NCBI GenBank assembly: GCA_913031035.1
Contig: CAJWGN010000003.1
Span: 1 to 64,000 of the forward strand
Direction: 5' to 3'
DNA length: 64,000 nucleotides
Source of the DNA: an uncultured Gammaproteobacteria bacterium
GTDB lineage: Bacteria > Pseudomonadota > Gammaproteobacteria > Pseudomonadales > Pseudohongiellaceae
A program made the translations under genes and the position numbers. The notes below the pieces were generated by a model, which searched no databases, had not been told where the DNA came from, and saw only the letters and a list, made by a program, of their open reading frames with translations. This document shows, one piece after another, positions 40,303 through 51,442 of the stretch (the stretch's first letter is position 1; the number at the start of each line of letters is the position of its first letter).

Positions 40303-40725
40303 TTAGCGGTTTGAATCGCGTTCTTGAACGCCGCGGCCGGCAACAATAGGGCTGCCATCTTCACGAGTCATTCGCACACAGCATATCCCATAGGAGCCTT
40401 TTGCTCGCGAGCGTTGGCCATTCATTTTGACTACCGTGCCGATGGTTAGCGACTCAGGGGTCCAGCCTACTCGGCGCAAACTAACCGGCGCTCCTAGCTC
40501 GACTTGCCACTCAACTGTTTGACCATCATCACCGGGCCCATCAAGATATAGAAAGGCGTGAGGATTTCTGAACACAAAACGGCTAACAGGGCCTTCAATC
40601 TCAACTCTTGTGTCCGGATCATAAAATGGAGCGCTAGCATGGTGGGCTATAACAGGTGCGACTAGGAGGGCTGCACTAACAGCGGAGGCGGCTGCAATGG
40701 CCACTAAAAAACGAGGGGTCTTCAT
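40303..40725 (-). CDS. DUF6152-like secreted protein
   Basis: MKTPRFLVAIAAASAVSAALLVAPVIAHHASAPFYDPDTRVEIEGPVSRFVFRNPHAFLYL; AAGGAAT RBS before ATG at 40725. Confidence 0.7.
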   Translation of the reverse strand: MKTPRFLVAIAAASAVSAALLVAPVIAHHASAPFYDPDTRVEIEGPVSRFVFRNPHAFLYLDGPGDDGQTVEWQVELGAPVSLRRVGWTPESLTIGTVVKMNGQRSRAKGSYGICCVRMTREDGSPIVAGRGVQERDSNR

Positions 40726-41305
40726 AGCTAATTCCTTTTCAAGGCTTCTTGTTGTTAGGTTCAGTCTACAGGATTTTATCGAACTTGGAAAAAGAGCTAT
40801 CGGGCGGGGCGCTGGGCTGTCCGCTAGGTTTGTTTTGTGGGGTATTTTACTTAGACGCAACAGGTCTATTTTATAGGTGGGTTAAGAAAGTCAGGCTCAA
40901 ATGGCAGCAATACCCAAAAAGACAGACTATTACATGAGCCGCTCGGTCTTAAAGAGCAGACTTTTGGGTCAGCTTTCTTAGAGGAATGCCAAGACGAGGA
41001 ATAAGTAGGCCAATAGCTATGTTGAGAAAATCATTAAAACTCGCTGCCATGCCCCCAAAGCAGCTGGGCGTGTATTGACGATACATTGCATTACGTGGAA
41101 TAGTGTCGTTCAAATTCCACCGAGTTGGATGATCAATACTAAATTTTCTATTCAGCAATCGCTAATCGAAGAATTCGGGCGCACCGAATAAGGGTGTGTA
41201 AGAATCTAGCAGCTAAGCTCGAAAAACTTTTTCATTGTTGCAAATAGGTTGGTTCTACAAGCCGCTTGACCAGACATGGCATCAAAGAACTTAAAGAGAA
41301 AAGAT

Positions 41306-41935
41306 ATGAATCTTGAAAAATTAAAGCATGCCGAAAGAACCTTTTTTGAACGTTTTCCAGGCGGCTTTGCACATCCTGAAATGCAAGCAATAGCCAAGAA
41401 GCACAAAGTGGATAAGATGGTCGAGTTCACGCAGGCTAGCTTCGCTAAAAAGAATTTTCGAGACACAATAGATATCCTTGATAATTGGATAAAGCTGGTT
41501 AGCCGCTCGTCAATGATCTCGATCTTTGAAAAGCCTAAGTTTAAAGAATTTGTGAATTCCTTGACCCCCAAAGAAAAGAACCTGTTGGTTGCGGGATTGA
41601 AGAATCAGCTGCACGGTTCGGAAGAGAAAGGCTTTGAGACAATACTTGATCTGATGAAAATGGCTAGGCTGGCAAAGTGGTCACTGATCAGTATTTGCCC
41701 GGTATACTTTAGGCCGCAAGATGCGGTATTTGTTAAGCCTACAACTGCAAAAGGTGTGATTGCCTACTTTGAGCTTGAGGATCTAGTCTATAGACCGCAG
41801 CCGAGCTGGGATTTTTATGAGGCCTATCACTGCGCCATTACTACAATGAAAACAAAGGTAGATCCCGCGCTCGCCCCGAACAGTGCAGCGTTCTCCGGAT
41901 TTTTAATGATGAGCCTTCCGCAAGTCACCAAGTAG
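41306..41935 (+). CDS. Conserved-looking hypothetical protein
   Basis: 209 aa ORF from ATG 41306 preceded by purine-rich AGAGAAAAGAT; no recognised family. Confidence 0.6.
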   Translation: MNLEKLKHAERTFFERFPGGFAHPEMQAIAKKHKVDKMVEFTQASFAKKNFRDTIDILDNWIKLVSRSSMISIFEKPKFKEFVNSLTPKEKNLLVAGLKNQLHGSEEKGFETILDLMKMARLAKWSLISICPVYFRPQDAVFVKPTTAKGVIAYFELEDLVYRPQPSWDFYEAYHCAITTMKTKVDPALAPNSAAFSGFLMMSLPQVTK

Positions 41936-42363
41936 TTTTTAGCTTTCTAGAGTCATTTTTTTGCTCTGGGCTTTTGCAAATTTTTGGAAAGCTTGCTGAT
42001 GGCTATTGGTTTTTCTTGCTCAATTTAGCGCAGTCGGTGATTCATTCTGATCTCTACTAAATTTTATCTGGTGTGGGTTTATTCGACCCCGGCTGTTTTA
42101 TCTTCTTTGGCCCAGCTAAGTAATTAATAAAAGATAAGTGCCCCCTAACTGGTTTTCACCCCGCTTCTGACACCGGTCCCAGACAGTGAGAACCTTTGTT
42201 TTGTCAAATCGGACTGTCTTAAAACTTTAATTTCCCTGCCATATCTATGTAATAAAAATCAGTCAGCCTATTACTCGGGCCAAACAAGCTGAATACAGAA
42301 TCCATAAGCTTTTAACAGACTTAGGGTTTTGGCCCATCACTAACTAACTCAAAATTAATAGGG

Positions 42364-44694
42364 ATGCTCATGCGCGATTTACCCACAATGTTGTTCTGTT
42401 TAAGTGTCAATGGTGTTCTGTTTTCTGCCGCTGCCGTTGCCCAAGTAAAAGAGGGTGCTATCGAGCAGATCACTGTAACTGCTCAAAAAAGAGAGCAATC
42501 AGTATTAGATGTACCGGTGACTATGGATGTGATTTCAGGAGATTTCCTTGATCGCACAAATACAACAGAGCTTGATGATTTGTCTAGATTTCTGCCCAAT
42601 GTGGTGATTCAAGAGCAAGGTGTAAGCCTGCCTTCGTTTAGTATCAGAGGGATCACGGACGACTCGGCAAGCATTACCTCGACACCCCGTATCTCTGTGT
42701 TCCAGGATGGAATTGATATCAGCAAGAAAACGGTTTCTAGCGTTTCTCTATATGATATCGAACGCATCGAGGTATTGAAGGGGCCGCAGCCAACCTTATT
42801 TGGCGCGGCAGCAGCAAACGGCGCGGTCAGTGTAATCTCGGCTCGACCAAGCAATGAATTTGAAGCCCAGGGCAGGCTTGCTGCAAACTCTCTGAATGGT
42901 ATCGACTTTAGAGGCATGATTAACACGCCCATAAATGATGTCTTGGCGTTTCGTTTAGCAACTGTGTACCGGGATCAAGAGGGTCAGATAGACAACCTTG
43001 CCTGTGGACCTGATTCATACAATCCTTCAGGGTTTATTGCCGATGCTAAAGGTGTGTCTCGCGCCTGCAGTGGCGGAGATTTGAATGGAGTGTCGGTAGC
43101 TGCTTTTCGCGCGACCCTGCAGGCTGAATTGGATAATACGACCTTATTGTTTCGCGCTTCAATGGAAACCAACGACCAGCCCGGCATCTCATTTAAAAGT
43201 GGTTCAATTGCGCCATTGAACGGGACAACTAACCCCTTTTCTGACGCTGAATTGGGTCTCGGGTCGTTAATTGGTATAGACAGAGATTTGTCGTCGTTTG
43301 ATGTTGCGGTTACCCATAGCTTCAATGACAAGCTCGAACTCACCGTTGATGGCTATGTGAAAGACGTTGAATTGTCTGAGTACTTTGATGCCGATGGAAC
43401 AGGCTTGAGAATTCAAGATGCTTTTTTTGAAAATAATGCTGATCTTTCAGGTTTTGGTGCGCGCTTAGTTTATAGGTCAGGTGATCGATTTGAGGGTTTC
43501 CTCGGGTTCTCATCAACCCAAGACGAGTCTGTTTTGCCTTTTGTTCAGTTGGTAGACCCTGTCCTGAGAGATACGTTCGATGCCCGATTGGCTGAATTGG
43601 AAATTGAATTCCCCAACGTTTCGCTGATAAACGATGTCAGCACTACCGCCTCAATTGAGCAGACAGAGGCGGTTCGGGAGATGCTGGTTGATTCGCTTTT
43701 TAATGCAGATGGGAGTCCAATTAGTGACCCGTCAACCTCTGCTACTGAAATAAGGGGGCCCTTTACATTTGAAGGCGATTTAGAAATTAACTCATTGGTG
43801 GCGGAAGGCTCCTATGGGTTCACTGATCAGCTTACACTCACCGCTGGTGTTCGCTATATTGATGAAACTCGATTTTCGAAAGACACCTTTTTTAACACCT
43901 TTTCCGCACAAGGAGCGCGAGACTTTTCCGCTACGCTGCCTCGTGTTTCTTTGAATTATAACTACAGTGACGATATATCACTCTATTTTAACTATGCGCA
44001 AGGCCGTCGCTCCCCGGTGGTCGATGTTAATCCTTTTGGTGCTACCTCAATAATAGATCCGGAGACCGTGGACAGTTACGATCTTGGCCTTAAGTACTAC
44101 GGCGAGAGCTTGTCTATTACCGCAGCGATATTTGCCTACACCTATAAAGATTTCCAGGAAAGCTTCACAGATGCTCAAACATTCGAAAGCGTCACGGTAA
44201 CCGTTGGTGATTCTGACATGTATGGTTTTGAAGCGAGCGTGGATTATGCGCTCGATGATTCCGTAAGAGTTGGCGCCAATCTTGGTCTGCTTGATGCGCA
44301 GTTTGATGATAATACAGAGGCAGGGGCTAGATTCGATTACGGTGGAAATACCTTTCGGTTGGCCCCTGAGGTGAGTTCCTCACTATTTCTTAATAAGTCT
44401 TTCAATCTGGGAGGCTATGAAATGGAGTTCGAACTAATCAGCTCTTTTCAGTCTGAAGTCTTCTTTGATAGCAGTAATCGTCCAGAGCTTGCTCAGGATG
44501 CATACTGGATAAGCGATGTATCAATAAAGCTCAATAACGATAAAAGTAAATGGAGGTTTGAGTTATTTGCAGACAATATTTTTGACGAGGAATATTTAAT
44601 TGATGCTGGCAACACCGGCGGGGGATTTGGCATCCCGACATTCGTGGCAGGGATGCCGTTTGTCGGTGGCGTGCGGGTTTATGCTGATTACTGA
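42364..44694 (+). CDS. TonB-dependent receptor
   Basis: Signal peptide; EQITVTAQKREQSVLDVPVTMDVISGDFL; RIEVLKGPQPTLFGAAAANGAVSVI; C-terminal beta-barrel ending VRVYADY. Confidence 0.93.
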   Translation: MLMRDLPTMLFCLSVNGVLFSAAAVAQVKEGAIEQITVTAQKREQSVLDVPVTMDVISGDFLDRTNTTELDDLSRFLPNVVIQEQGVSLPSFSIRGITDDSASITSTPRISVFQDGIDISKKTVSSVSLYDIERIEVLKGPQPTLFGAAAANGAVSVISARPSNEFEAQGRLAANSLNGIDFRGMINTPINDVLAFRLATVYRDQEGQIDNLACGPDSYNPSGFIADAKGVSRACSGGDLNGVSVAAFRATLQAELDNTTLLFRASMETNDQPGISFKSGSIAPLNGTTNPFSDAELGLGSLIGIDRDLSSFDVAVTHSFNDKLELTVDGYVKDVELSEYFDADGTGLRIQDAFFENNADLSGFGARLVYRSGDRFEGFLGFSSTQDESVLPFVQLVDPVLRDTFDARLAELEIEFPNVSLINDVSTTASIEQTEAVREMLVDSLFNADGSPISDPSTSATEIRGPFTFEGDLEINSLVAEGSYGFTDQLTLTAGVRYIDETRFSKDTFFNTFSAQGARDFSATLPRVSLNYNYSDDISLYFNYAQGRRSPVVDVNPFGATSIIDPETVDSYDLGLKYYGESLSITAAIFAYTYKDFQESFTDAQTFESVTVTVGDSDMYGFEASVDYALDDSVRVGANLGLLDAQFDDNTEAGARFDYGGNTFRLAPEVSSSLFLNKSFNLGGYEMEFELISSFQSEVFFDSSNRPELAQDAYWISDVSIKLNNDKSKWRFELFADNIFDEEYLIDAGNTGGGFGIPTFVAGMPFVGGVRVYADY

Positions 44695-44704
44695 TAAAGA
44701 TTAA

Positions 44705-44760
44705 AAGCAGAAAACAGGGCGTCAGACGTGGGTTTGGCGCTGTCTTCTCTGCTTGTTTTG
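44705..44760. terminator. Imperfect hairpin terminator between convergent TonB receptor and dxs
   Basis: AAGCAGA...TCTGCTT outer stem with inner ACAG/CTGT, followed by GTTTTG. Confidence 0.5.
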
Positions 44761-44819
44761 ATTGCCTTGGGAAATCATCCTATCTAGCCATTCGGCCTAG
44801 TTACCTCAGGGATTTTCCT

Positions 44820-46736
44820 CTAAATCGCTTCAGACTGAATCTTACAAGCCTGCAATTTAGTCTGAATTGCCTTGGTTATCGATTTAGAATCTAGTCCGGC
44901 ATTCTCTAGCATTTGTGGCACTTTGCCATGGTCGAGAAATTTGTCTGGCAGTCCTAAGTTCAGCACCGAGATTTGATGATTCTCTTGCAACAGAAATTCA
45001 TTAACAGCAGAACCAGCTCCACCAAGAATAGTATTTTCCTCTACGGTTACGATAAGTTGATGGGTAGCCGCCAACTCTCCTATCAAGTCTGCGTCAAGAG
45101 GTTTAACAAAGCGCATATCAATAACAGTGGCATTCAATTGTTCAGCTGCAGTGAGAGCTGGCTGAACCATGCTGCCGAAGGCTAGGATCGCAATCGTCTT
45201 GCCCTCGCGTCGACTGATTCCTTTGCCAATCGCCACGGTTTCTAGTGACTGGGGTATTTGCGCGCCGGGTCCTTTACCCCTAGGGTAACGAACTGCGGTA
45301 GGGCCTTTGTATTCAAACCCAGTAGAGAGGAGCTTGAACGTTTCAGCCTCATCACTTGGCGCCATAACAATCATATTAGGAATGCAGCGTAAGTAGCTCA
45401 GATCAAAACTGCCGGCATGTGTTGGACCGTCTTCCCCAACCAGGCCTGCCCGGTCAATGGCAAACATGACATCAAGGTTTTGCAGGGCCACATCGTGAAT
45501 CAATTGATCATAGGCCCTTTGCAGGAAAGTAGAGTAAATGGCGACCACGGGCTTGAGTCCATCGCAAGCCATTCCCGCTGCAAATGTCACCGCGTGTTGC
45601 TCGGCGATAGCCACGTCATGGAATCTGTTCGGGAAACGTTCTGCAAAATCTTTCATTCCAGAACCTTCGCCCATTGCTGGCGTTATACCGACGGTTAGTT
45701 CATTGTGCTCGGCTTGCAAACAAAGCCAGTCACCAAAAACTTTGGAATAATTGGGAGAGGGTGGGCTGTTTTTATCAGCTACCGGCTTGGCTTCTTTCTC
45801 TTTTACAGTTTCGATTTTGCTGAGCGCGTGCATGCCAAAAGGGTCTAGCTCTGAGGCGGTGTAGCCTTTGCCTTTTTGAGTGACCACATGAAGTAGTTGA
45901 GGTCCGCGCAGAGTTTTAATATTGCTTAAAATCTCGACTAGCCCAGCAGTGTCATGGCCATCTACTAGACCAATATAGTTAAAACCTATTTCTTCAAAAA
46001 GGGTGCCAGGTGACACCATGCCTTTCATGTATTCTTCGGCGCGGTGGACAGCCTTTAATGCAGGAGGAATCTTTGAGAGAACTCTTTTACTGCCTTTGCG
46101 GATAAAATTGTAGGGCTTGCTAGCCCACATGCGCGCAAAATAGCTGGACATGCCGCCAACGTTATTAGAAATCGACATATTGTTATCGTTGAGAATGACC
46201 AGAACATTGTCATCAAGATAGCCAGCATGATTGAGGGCTTCAAAAGCCATGCCTGCTGTCATCGCGCCATCGCCGATAACGGCTATGCAGTAATTGTCGT
46301 CGCCCTGAAGCCTGGCTGCGACCATCATTCCAAGGGCTGCGCTTATAGAGGTGCTGGAGTGACCAACACCAAAGGTATCATAGGGGCTTTCGCTTCGGCT
46401 TGGGAAGGCGGCCAAACCACCGGCTTGGCGCATAGTGAGCATTTTATCTCTGCGTCCGGTTAGTATTTTGTGCGGGTAGGCTTGGTGCCCTACATCCCAA
46501 ACTAGGCGGTCATCAGGAGTATTGAAGACATAGTGCAGGGCTATAGTGAGCTCGACCACGCCCAGTCCAGCACCAAAATGGCCGCCGGTTTGGCCTACGG
46601 AATAGAGTAAAAATAGACGTAATTCTTCCGCCAGCTCGGCAAGCTGGCCGATCTCTAGCTCCCTCAGATCGTGGGGTGAATTAATTTGATCTAACATCGG
46701 TGTGTCAGGTCTGGTAACTGGTATTTCGTCTAACAT
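44820..46736 (-). CDS. dxs: 1-deoxy-D-xylulose-5-phosphate synthase
   Basis: [80 protein letters not shown]. Confidence 0.97.
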   Translation of the reverse strand: MLDEIPVTRPDTPMLDQINSPHDLRELEIGQLAELAEELRLFLLYSVGQTGGHFGAGLGVVELTIALHYVFNTPDDRLVWDVGHQAYPHKILTGRRDKMLTMRQAGGLAAFPSRSESPYDTFGVGHSSTSISAALGMMVAARLQGDDNYCIAVIGDGAMTAGMAFEALNHAGYLDDNVLVILNDNNMSISNNVGGMSSYFARMWASKPYNFIRKGSKRVLSKIPPALKAVHRAEEYMKGMVSPGTLFEEIGFNYIGLVDGHDTAGLVEILSNIKTLRGPQLLHVVTQKGKGYTASELDPFGMHALSKIETVKEKEAKPVADKNSPPSPNYSKVFGDWLCLQAEHNELTVGITPAMGEGSGMKDFAERFPNRFHDVAIAEQHAVTFAAGMACDGLKPVVAIYSTFLQRAYDQLIHDVALQNLDVMFAIDRAGLVGEDGPTHAGSFDLSYLRCIPNMIVMAPSDEAETFKLLSTGFEYKGPTAVRYPRGKGPGAQIPQSLETVAIGKGISRREGKTIAILAFGSMVQPALTAAEQLNATVIDMRFVKPLDADLIGELAATHQLIVTVEENTILGGAGSAVNEFLLQENHQISVLNLGLPDKFLDHGKVPQMLENAGLDSKSITKAIQTKLQACKIQSEAI

Positions 46737-46845
46737 GAATGTATTTCAACTCTCAGAGCAATTTTTAAGGTTTCAGCGGTTAAGCTAATCATAAATCCGC
46801 GAATAGGCTAAGTCGGAAGCTTTGGAGGCTAATTAACGACCTCGA

Positions 46846-47748
46846 TTAGTTTTTTCTGGTTATGATATAGCTGGCAAGTTCGCGCAGCGGCTGGGCGGCG
46901 TCGTCAAAGCCATCTAACTCGGCGATTGCGGCTTCACAGAGTTCAGCAGCCCGCTGCTTGGCCTGCTGCAGTCCCAGTAATGATACATACGTTGGCTTAT
47001 GTAGTTCCCGATCTGATCCTTGGGGCTTTCCCAGTGTTTCGGTATCGCTGGTTTCGTCTAGGATGTCGTCATGGACCTGAAATGCCAAGCCAATGCGCTG
47101 AGCATATCTGGTTAGAGCGGTAACATGCTCATCTTTCACCTTTGGGTTGCTGAGCGCGCCTAGAATTGCGCAACATTGGATTAACTCACCGGTTTTCAGT
47201 TGGTGCATAATTTCCAATTGCTCCAGAGTCAAGTCTTGACCTGCCGCTGAAAAATCGACTGCTTGGCCGCCAGCCATGCCCATCGCTCCTGTCGCTTTGC
47301 CGAACAATCTGATCATTCGCAAATTTACGGCAGGGCTCACGGAGAGCGTTTTTCTGGTAAGTACCTCAAACGCCAAGCTTTGCAGGGAGTCTCCGACTAA
47401 AATCGCGGTGGCTTCATCGTATTGCTTGTGGACCGTGGGTTTCCCTCGACGTAAGTCGTCGTCATCCATCGCCGGTAAGTCATCATGAACCAAAGAATAA
47501 CTGTGAAGTAACTCAACGGCTAATGCCGCTGAATCTGCTGATTCAATTCTTCCACCGACCGCGATGGCGCTGGCATAGACAAGAATGGCGCGTATTCGCT
47601 TGCCGCCATTAAGGCAGGCATAGTTCATAGCCTCTCCCAAGCGTCTGCTTGGGTATTCTCGCTGTAGTTCAGCCGCTAACAAATCGTTGCTGCGCGCTGC
47701 GTACAGGGCAATGAATTCATGAAATGTCGAGCTGTTTGGAGACGGCAT
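46846..47748 (-). CDS. ispA: Polyprenyl synthetase (farnesyl diphosphate synthase IspA)
   Basis: GGKRIRAILVYA; LVHDDLPAMDDDDLRRGKPTVHKQYDEATAILVGD; FQVHDDILDETSDTETLGKPQGSD. Confidence 0.95.
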   Translation of the reverse strand: MPSPNSSTFHEFIALYAARSNDLLAAELQREYPSRRLGEAMNYACLNGGKRIRAILVYASAIAVGGRIESADSAALAVELLHSYSLVHDDLPAMDDDDLRRGKPTVHKQYDEATAILVGDSLQSLAFEVLTRKTLSVSPAVNLRMIRLFGKATGAMGMAGGQAVDFSAAGQDLTLEQLEIMHQLKTGELIQCCAILGALSNPKVKDEHVTALTRYAQRIGLAFQVHDDILDETSDTETLGKPQGSDRELHKPTYVSLLGLQQAKQRAAELCEAAIAELDGFDDAAQPLRELASYIITRKN

Positions 47749-47753
47749 GAAAA

Positions 47754-47996
47754 CTACTCGTCGTCTTCTAAGACGTCGAGATCTTCAGTATCACCATGTT
47801 CATTGATTAGTATTTGCACTTTTTGCTCCGCCACTTGCAATGCTGTTTGACAGTCTCGGGTCAGTTTTATGCCTTTTTCGAATGCTTTTAACGAATCTTC
47901 AAGGCTCAGCTCACCTTCTTCCATCGAAGAAACTAAGGTCTCTAGATCCGCTAGCGTTTTCTCGAAATCAAAGCTTTCAGGTTTGCTCTTTGCCAT
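47754..47996 (-). CDS. xseB: Exodeoxyribonuclease VII small subunit
   Basis: [53 protein letters not shown]. Confidence 0.93.
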   Translation of the reverse strand: MAKSKPESFDFEKTLADLETLVSSMEEGELSLEDSLKAFEKGIKLTRDCQTALQVAEQKVQILINEHGDTEDLDVLEDDE

Positions 47997-48320
47997 TTGC
48001 GGTACCGGTAATTGAAGCGTTGTTGGAAACAAACTCGATTATACGTCAACTTTAACTGAATGCATCTTTGCTGACTATTATCCCCAGTTGTTGGGAGTGT
48101 GCTTTCGCGAGCCTTGCTGGGATAAAAATAAGCCTATTTCCGTCAATGCTAAAAAACCAAGCTAGACTTGATTAGAACAGGAGAATTCACGGCCGCGGCA
48201 TCTGCGTCGCAGGGTGATAACTTTTAGTTGTCAATAAGCTCAGGTGGGTGGGAGATCGCTCTAGTCTCCATTTATCCATCATCCATCATAGGAATTTGTA
48301 AGAGTTAAGGAAGCTTTGCA

Positions 48321-49082
48321 ATGGATTTAGCTACATTAATAGGACTAATAGGCGTCTGGGCCCTAATTATCGTCACCATTATGATGGGTGGCTCTGCCTA
48401 TATGTTTATCAATGTGTCTTCGATATTGATTGTTGTCGCTGGGTCGATGCTAGTGGTGATGATGAAATTCGGCATGGGCCAGTTTTTTGGCGCATTGAAA
48501 TCTGCTAGCAAGGTTTTTTTCGATAAACTAGAAAAGCCTGAGGACTTGATCGCTGAGATCGTGGAACTAGCTGATGCGGCAAGAAAAGGCGGGTTACTAT
48601 CCTTGGAAGGTAAGCAGGTTGGCAATGACTTCCTGCAAAATGGTATTCAGTTACTCGTTGATGGCCACGATCCTGAAGTTGTAAAAAACTTGCTTACAAA
48701 AGACATGAAGCAGGCTGTAGGGCGCCACGAGTGGGGCCAAAAAGTATGGCAGTCAGTGGGTGATGTAGGGCCAGCTATGGGCATGATTGGAACGCTCATC
48801 GGCCTGGTAGGCATGCTGGCGAGCATGGATGATCCTCAATCTATTGGGCCCTCAATGGCGGTTGCGTTGCTCACGACCCTATACGGAGCCATGATGGCCA
48901 ATATGTTGGCGCTGCCGATTTGCGACAAGCTAAATTTGCGTAGCTCCGAAGAGGAAACTATAAAGTCATTGATCATCGATGCGCTGCTGGGAATTCAAGC
49001 AGGGCAGAACCCGCGCGTGATTGACACGATGTTACGAACCTATTTGCCGGTCTCGCAGCGCGCTGTGGAAGCGACAGCCTAG
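48321..49082 (+). CDS. pomA: Flagellar motor stator MotA/PomA
   Basis: MDLATLIGLIGVWALIIVTIMMGGSAYMFINVSSILIVVAGSM; GPAMGMIGTLIGLVGMLASMDDPQSIGPSMAVALLTTLYGAMMANM. Confidence 0.92.
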   Translation: MDLATLIGLIGVWALIIVTIMMGGSAYMFINVSSILIVVAGSMLVVMMKFGMGQFFGALKSASKVFFDKLEKPEDLIAEIVELADAARKGGLLSLEGKQVGNDFLQNGIQLLVDGHDPEVVKNLLTKDMKQAVGRHEWGQKVWQSVGDVGPAMGMIGTLIGLVGMLASMDDPQSIGPSMAVALLTTLYGAMMANMLALPICDKLNLRSSEEETIKSLIIDALLGIQAGQNPRVIDTMLRTYLPVSQRAVEATA

Positions 49083-49156
49083 AATTAACCAGAAATTTAT
49101 AGAACCGTACGAATAGCCAACAGCCCTAGCGGGCAATGCCCAGAAGAGTCTAGTTC

Positions 49157-50140
49157 ATGGAAGCCGAAGAAACTGAATGTCCAGATTGTCCTGCCGGCAT
49201 CCCCGCATGGGTGATGACGTTCGCGGATTTGATGTCTCTTCTTATGTGTTTTTTCGTGTTGCTGCTTTCATTTTCAGAAATGGATGCGCTTAAATTTAAG
49301 CGTCTAGCCGGTTCGATGGCACAAGCATTCGGTGTGCAAAACCAGCTTGATGTGGATGATATTCCGAAGGGAACAAGTATTATCGCGCAAGAATTCAGTC
49401 CCGCAATCCCGGATCCCACTCCCATCAATGAAATCTACCAGTCGACCCGAGAGATTACCGAAAGCACTCTCGATTTTCATGAAGCCAACATCTTTGATGT
49501 TGAGCAAGGTATTGATGGGCAATCCGAGGGGGTTGCGCTTCCTATTGTTGAAAAGCTCGAGGAGTTAGTCCAAGAGACTCAGTCCGATGCAGCCGAGCTA
49601 TCCGAGGCGCTGGAGATACAGATCGTTCGAGGAGAGCTGGAGGTAGAATCGGAAGGCCGAAGAATTGTCGTGCGGATAAAAGAGCGGGGATCGTTCGCCC
49701 CCGGCACAGCAGATTTGGCTTCAGACTACTACGCGGTTATCGCAGTAATTCGCGAAGTTATAGCGAAGCGAGAAGGAGCGGTGGCCGTAGAGGGACATAC
49801 AGACGATATCAATATTCGCAGCAATAGATTTAGGTCTAATTGGGATTTGTCTGCGATGCGAGCAGTGTCAGTTGCCCAAGAGCTTTTTATAGACAATGTG
49901 CTCGATTCTCGGCGCTTTGCGGTAACAGGTTTTGCCGATGCCCAGCCTTTGGTGCCTAACGATTCGGCTCAAAATAGAGACCGTAATCGGCGCGTGGAAA
50001 TAGTGATTCGACAAGCTATTGATCCTACTTTACAAGAACAAATAGAAGCTTTGAAGAACGTCGATCCAGAGCTCTATCAGAGTTTTGGCTTGGAAGCGCA
50101 GTCAGGTATCTATAATTTACCGCCGTCCAGCATTTTTTAG
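49157..50140 (+). CDS. pomB: Flagellar motor stator MotB/PomB with OmpA-like domain
   Basis: PAWVMTFADLMSLLMCFFVLLLSFSEMD; OmpA-like EGHTDDINIRSNRFRSNWDLSAMRAVSVAQ...NRDRNRRVEIVI. Confidence 0.92.
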   Translation: MEAEETECPDCPAGIPAWVMTFADLMSLLMCFFVLLLSFSEMDALKFKRLAGSMAQAFGVQNQLDVDDIPKGTSIIAQEFSPAIPDPTPINEIYQSTREITESTLDFHEANIFDVEQGIDGQSEGVALPIVEKLEELVQETQSDAAELSEALEIQIVRGELEVESEGRRIVVRIKERGSFAPGTADLASDYYAVIAVIREVIAKREGAVAVEGHTDDINIRSNRFRSNWDLSAMRAVSVAQELFIDNVLDSRRFAVTGFADAQPLVPNDSAQNRDRNRRVEIVIRQAIDPTLQEQIEALKNVDPELYQSFGLEAQSGIYNLPPSSIF

Positions 50141-50172
50141 TCTAGGCTATAAGGGGCGAGTACTAAAATACA

Positions 50173-50805
50173 GTGCAGCAGAAAATAATGGGTTGGGCTA
50201 TGGATACAAATAAAAATACTATCGAAGGCAGGGGCTACTTCAGAATAACTGACTGGATGGGCTTTGAGTATAGAGCTCTGGATGAAGAGGAGTACCACCG
50301 TCTAAGAAAAGTTAGTCAATATGCAGAGGTGCCCGCCTTAGACGAGCTTGCTGAAATCGATCGGCAGCTTCAGTTAGCCCTCACCAGACTTGAGATAAAA
50401 TCACCGTATGCGGCAGATTTAGGGAAGCTGCTTAATAAGAAAATCCAACTGATCATGCAGAAAACTAGTATCGCTAAAGATTTGGTTGATTTGGATGACT
50501 TTGAACAAACTCAGGTCGACATTAGTGCAACTGGCATGGCTTTTCCGTCTGTCAGGGCAGTCAGCGCAGGGAAGCCGGTGCAGGTTGATTTGGTTTTACA
50601 ATCGGGCCGTCAGCATTTAAAACTGTTAGCTAAAGTAGTGAGTTGCGAATTAGATAATGAATCATTGGCTGATGGTGATCCGCTGCACACTCATTTAATA
50701 AGAGTGATTTTCTCTGACATGAGTGAAAACATTAGCGAATTTTTAATACAATATCTGGTTAAGCGTCAGGGTGCGTTATTAAAGCTAGGCCGCGTTAATA
50801 GATAG
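50173..50805 (+). CDS. PilZ domain protein (putative c-di-GMP effector)
   Basis: RGYFR (RxxxR) at residues 20-24 and DISATG (DxSxxG) at 116-121; immediately downstream of pomAB; GTG start in ORF track. Confidence 0.75.
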   Translation: MQQKIMGWAMDTNKNTIEGRGYFRITDWMGFEYRALDEEEYHRLRKVSQYAEVPALDELAEIDRQLQLALTRLEIKSPYAADLGKLLNKKIQLIMQKTSIAKDLVDLDDFEQTQVDISATGMAFPSVRAVSAGKPVQVDLVLQSGRQHLKLLAKVVSCELDNESLADGDPLHTHLIRVIFSDMSENISEFLIQYLVKRQGALLKLGRVNR

Positions 50806-50876
50806 AGCCAGGCTGCTTTAATAAAAAAGTTATTGTGGTTTATTCATCCGCAAAGACCCGCTTCGAATTGATCTCA

Positions 50877-51185
50877 TCATACCGTTGTAAATTTCGCACG
50901 CACAAGAATCTGGCGTTGAAGCTCTTCCTCTACACAGTGCTCTAAATCATCCTGAGTTAGGTCTCGGTCAAGCAGACGTGCTGTCAGATTTTGGATAAAA
51001 TCTTCGCTGATATAGTCTGGGTGGGCGCCAAGTTCTGCGAATTTCTGAAGAGAGCAGTCAATAGTCGATACTAGCTGCAAATACACTTTCTGCATATCTG
51101 GCGGTAAGCTTATTAGATCTTTCAATAAAGCGATTTCTTTGATGGTTTGCGACATAACGAGGTCCGCGACCTTAAGCTCCCGCAA
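50877..51185 (-). CDS. Small hypothetical protein
   Basis: 102 aa ORF, no overlapping alternative. Confidence 0.45.
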   Translation of the reverse strand: MRELKVADLVMSQTIKEIALLKDLISLPPDMQKVYLQLVSTIDCSLQKFAELGAHPDYISEDFIQNLTARLLDRDLTQDDLEHCVEEELQRQILVRAKFTTV

Positions 51186-51241
51186 AGTGTAACGCCGGCT
51201 TTAACTCAGACCATGGCGGTTTTATCACTGCCTCTAATAGT

Positions 51242-51442
51242 TTAAGAGCAGCGCTTTTTTAATTCGTTTTGAAAAAATATTTTTAGATCTCGCAGCTTGC
51301 GAGCATCCACCGGGCTATTGTGGAGAGCCTTGAGATTGTTATTAATGTTGTTGATAAGGTTGTGGATACGGTCGACTTCCATACTAGAGGCCTCCAGCTG
51401 CTCTAGTTCGTCTCTTTGCCACCCGTTTGCTGATTTGCGCAA
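51242..51442 (-). CDS. Small hypothetical protein
   Basis: 66 aa ORF, coiled-coil-like composition (DRIHNLINNINNNLKAL...LKIFFQNELKK). Confidence 0.35.
   Translation of the reverse strand: MRKSANGWQRDELEQLEASSMEVDRIHNLINNINNNLKALHNSPVDARKLRDLKIFFQNELKKRCS

Noticed and set aside
40949-41158. 69-aa minus-strand ORF that looks somewhat protein-like (HPTRWNLNDTIPRNAMYRQYTPSCFGG)
   Set aside because: Could be a gene fragment but no family could be named; left uncalled
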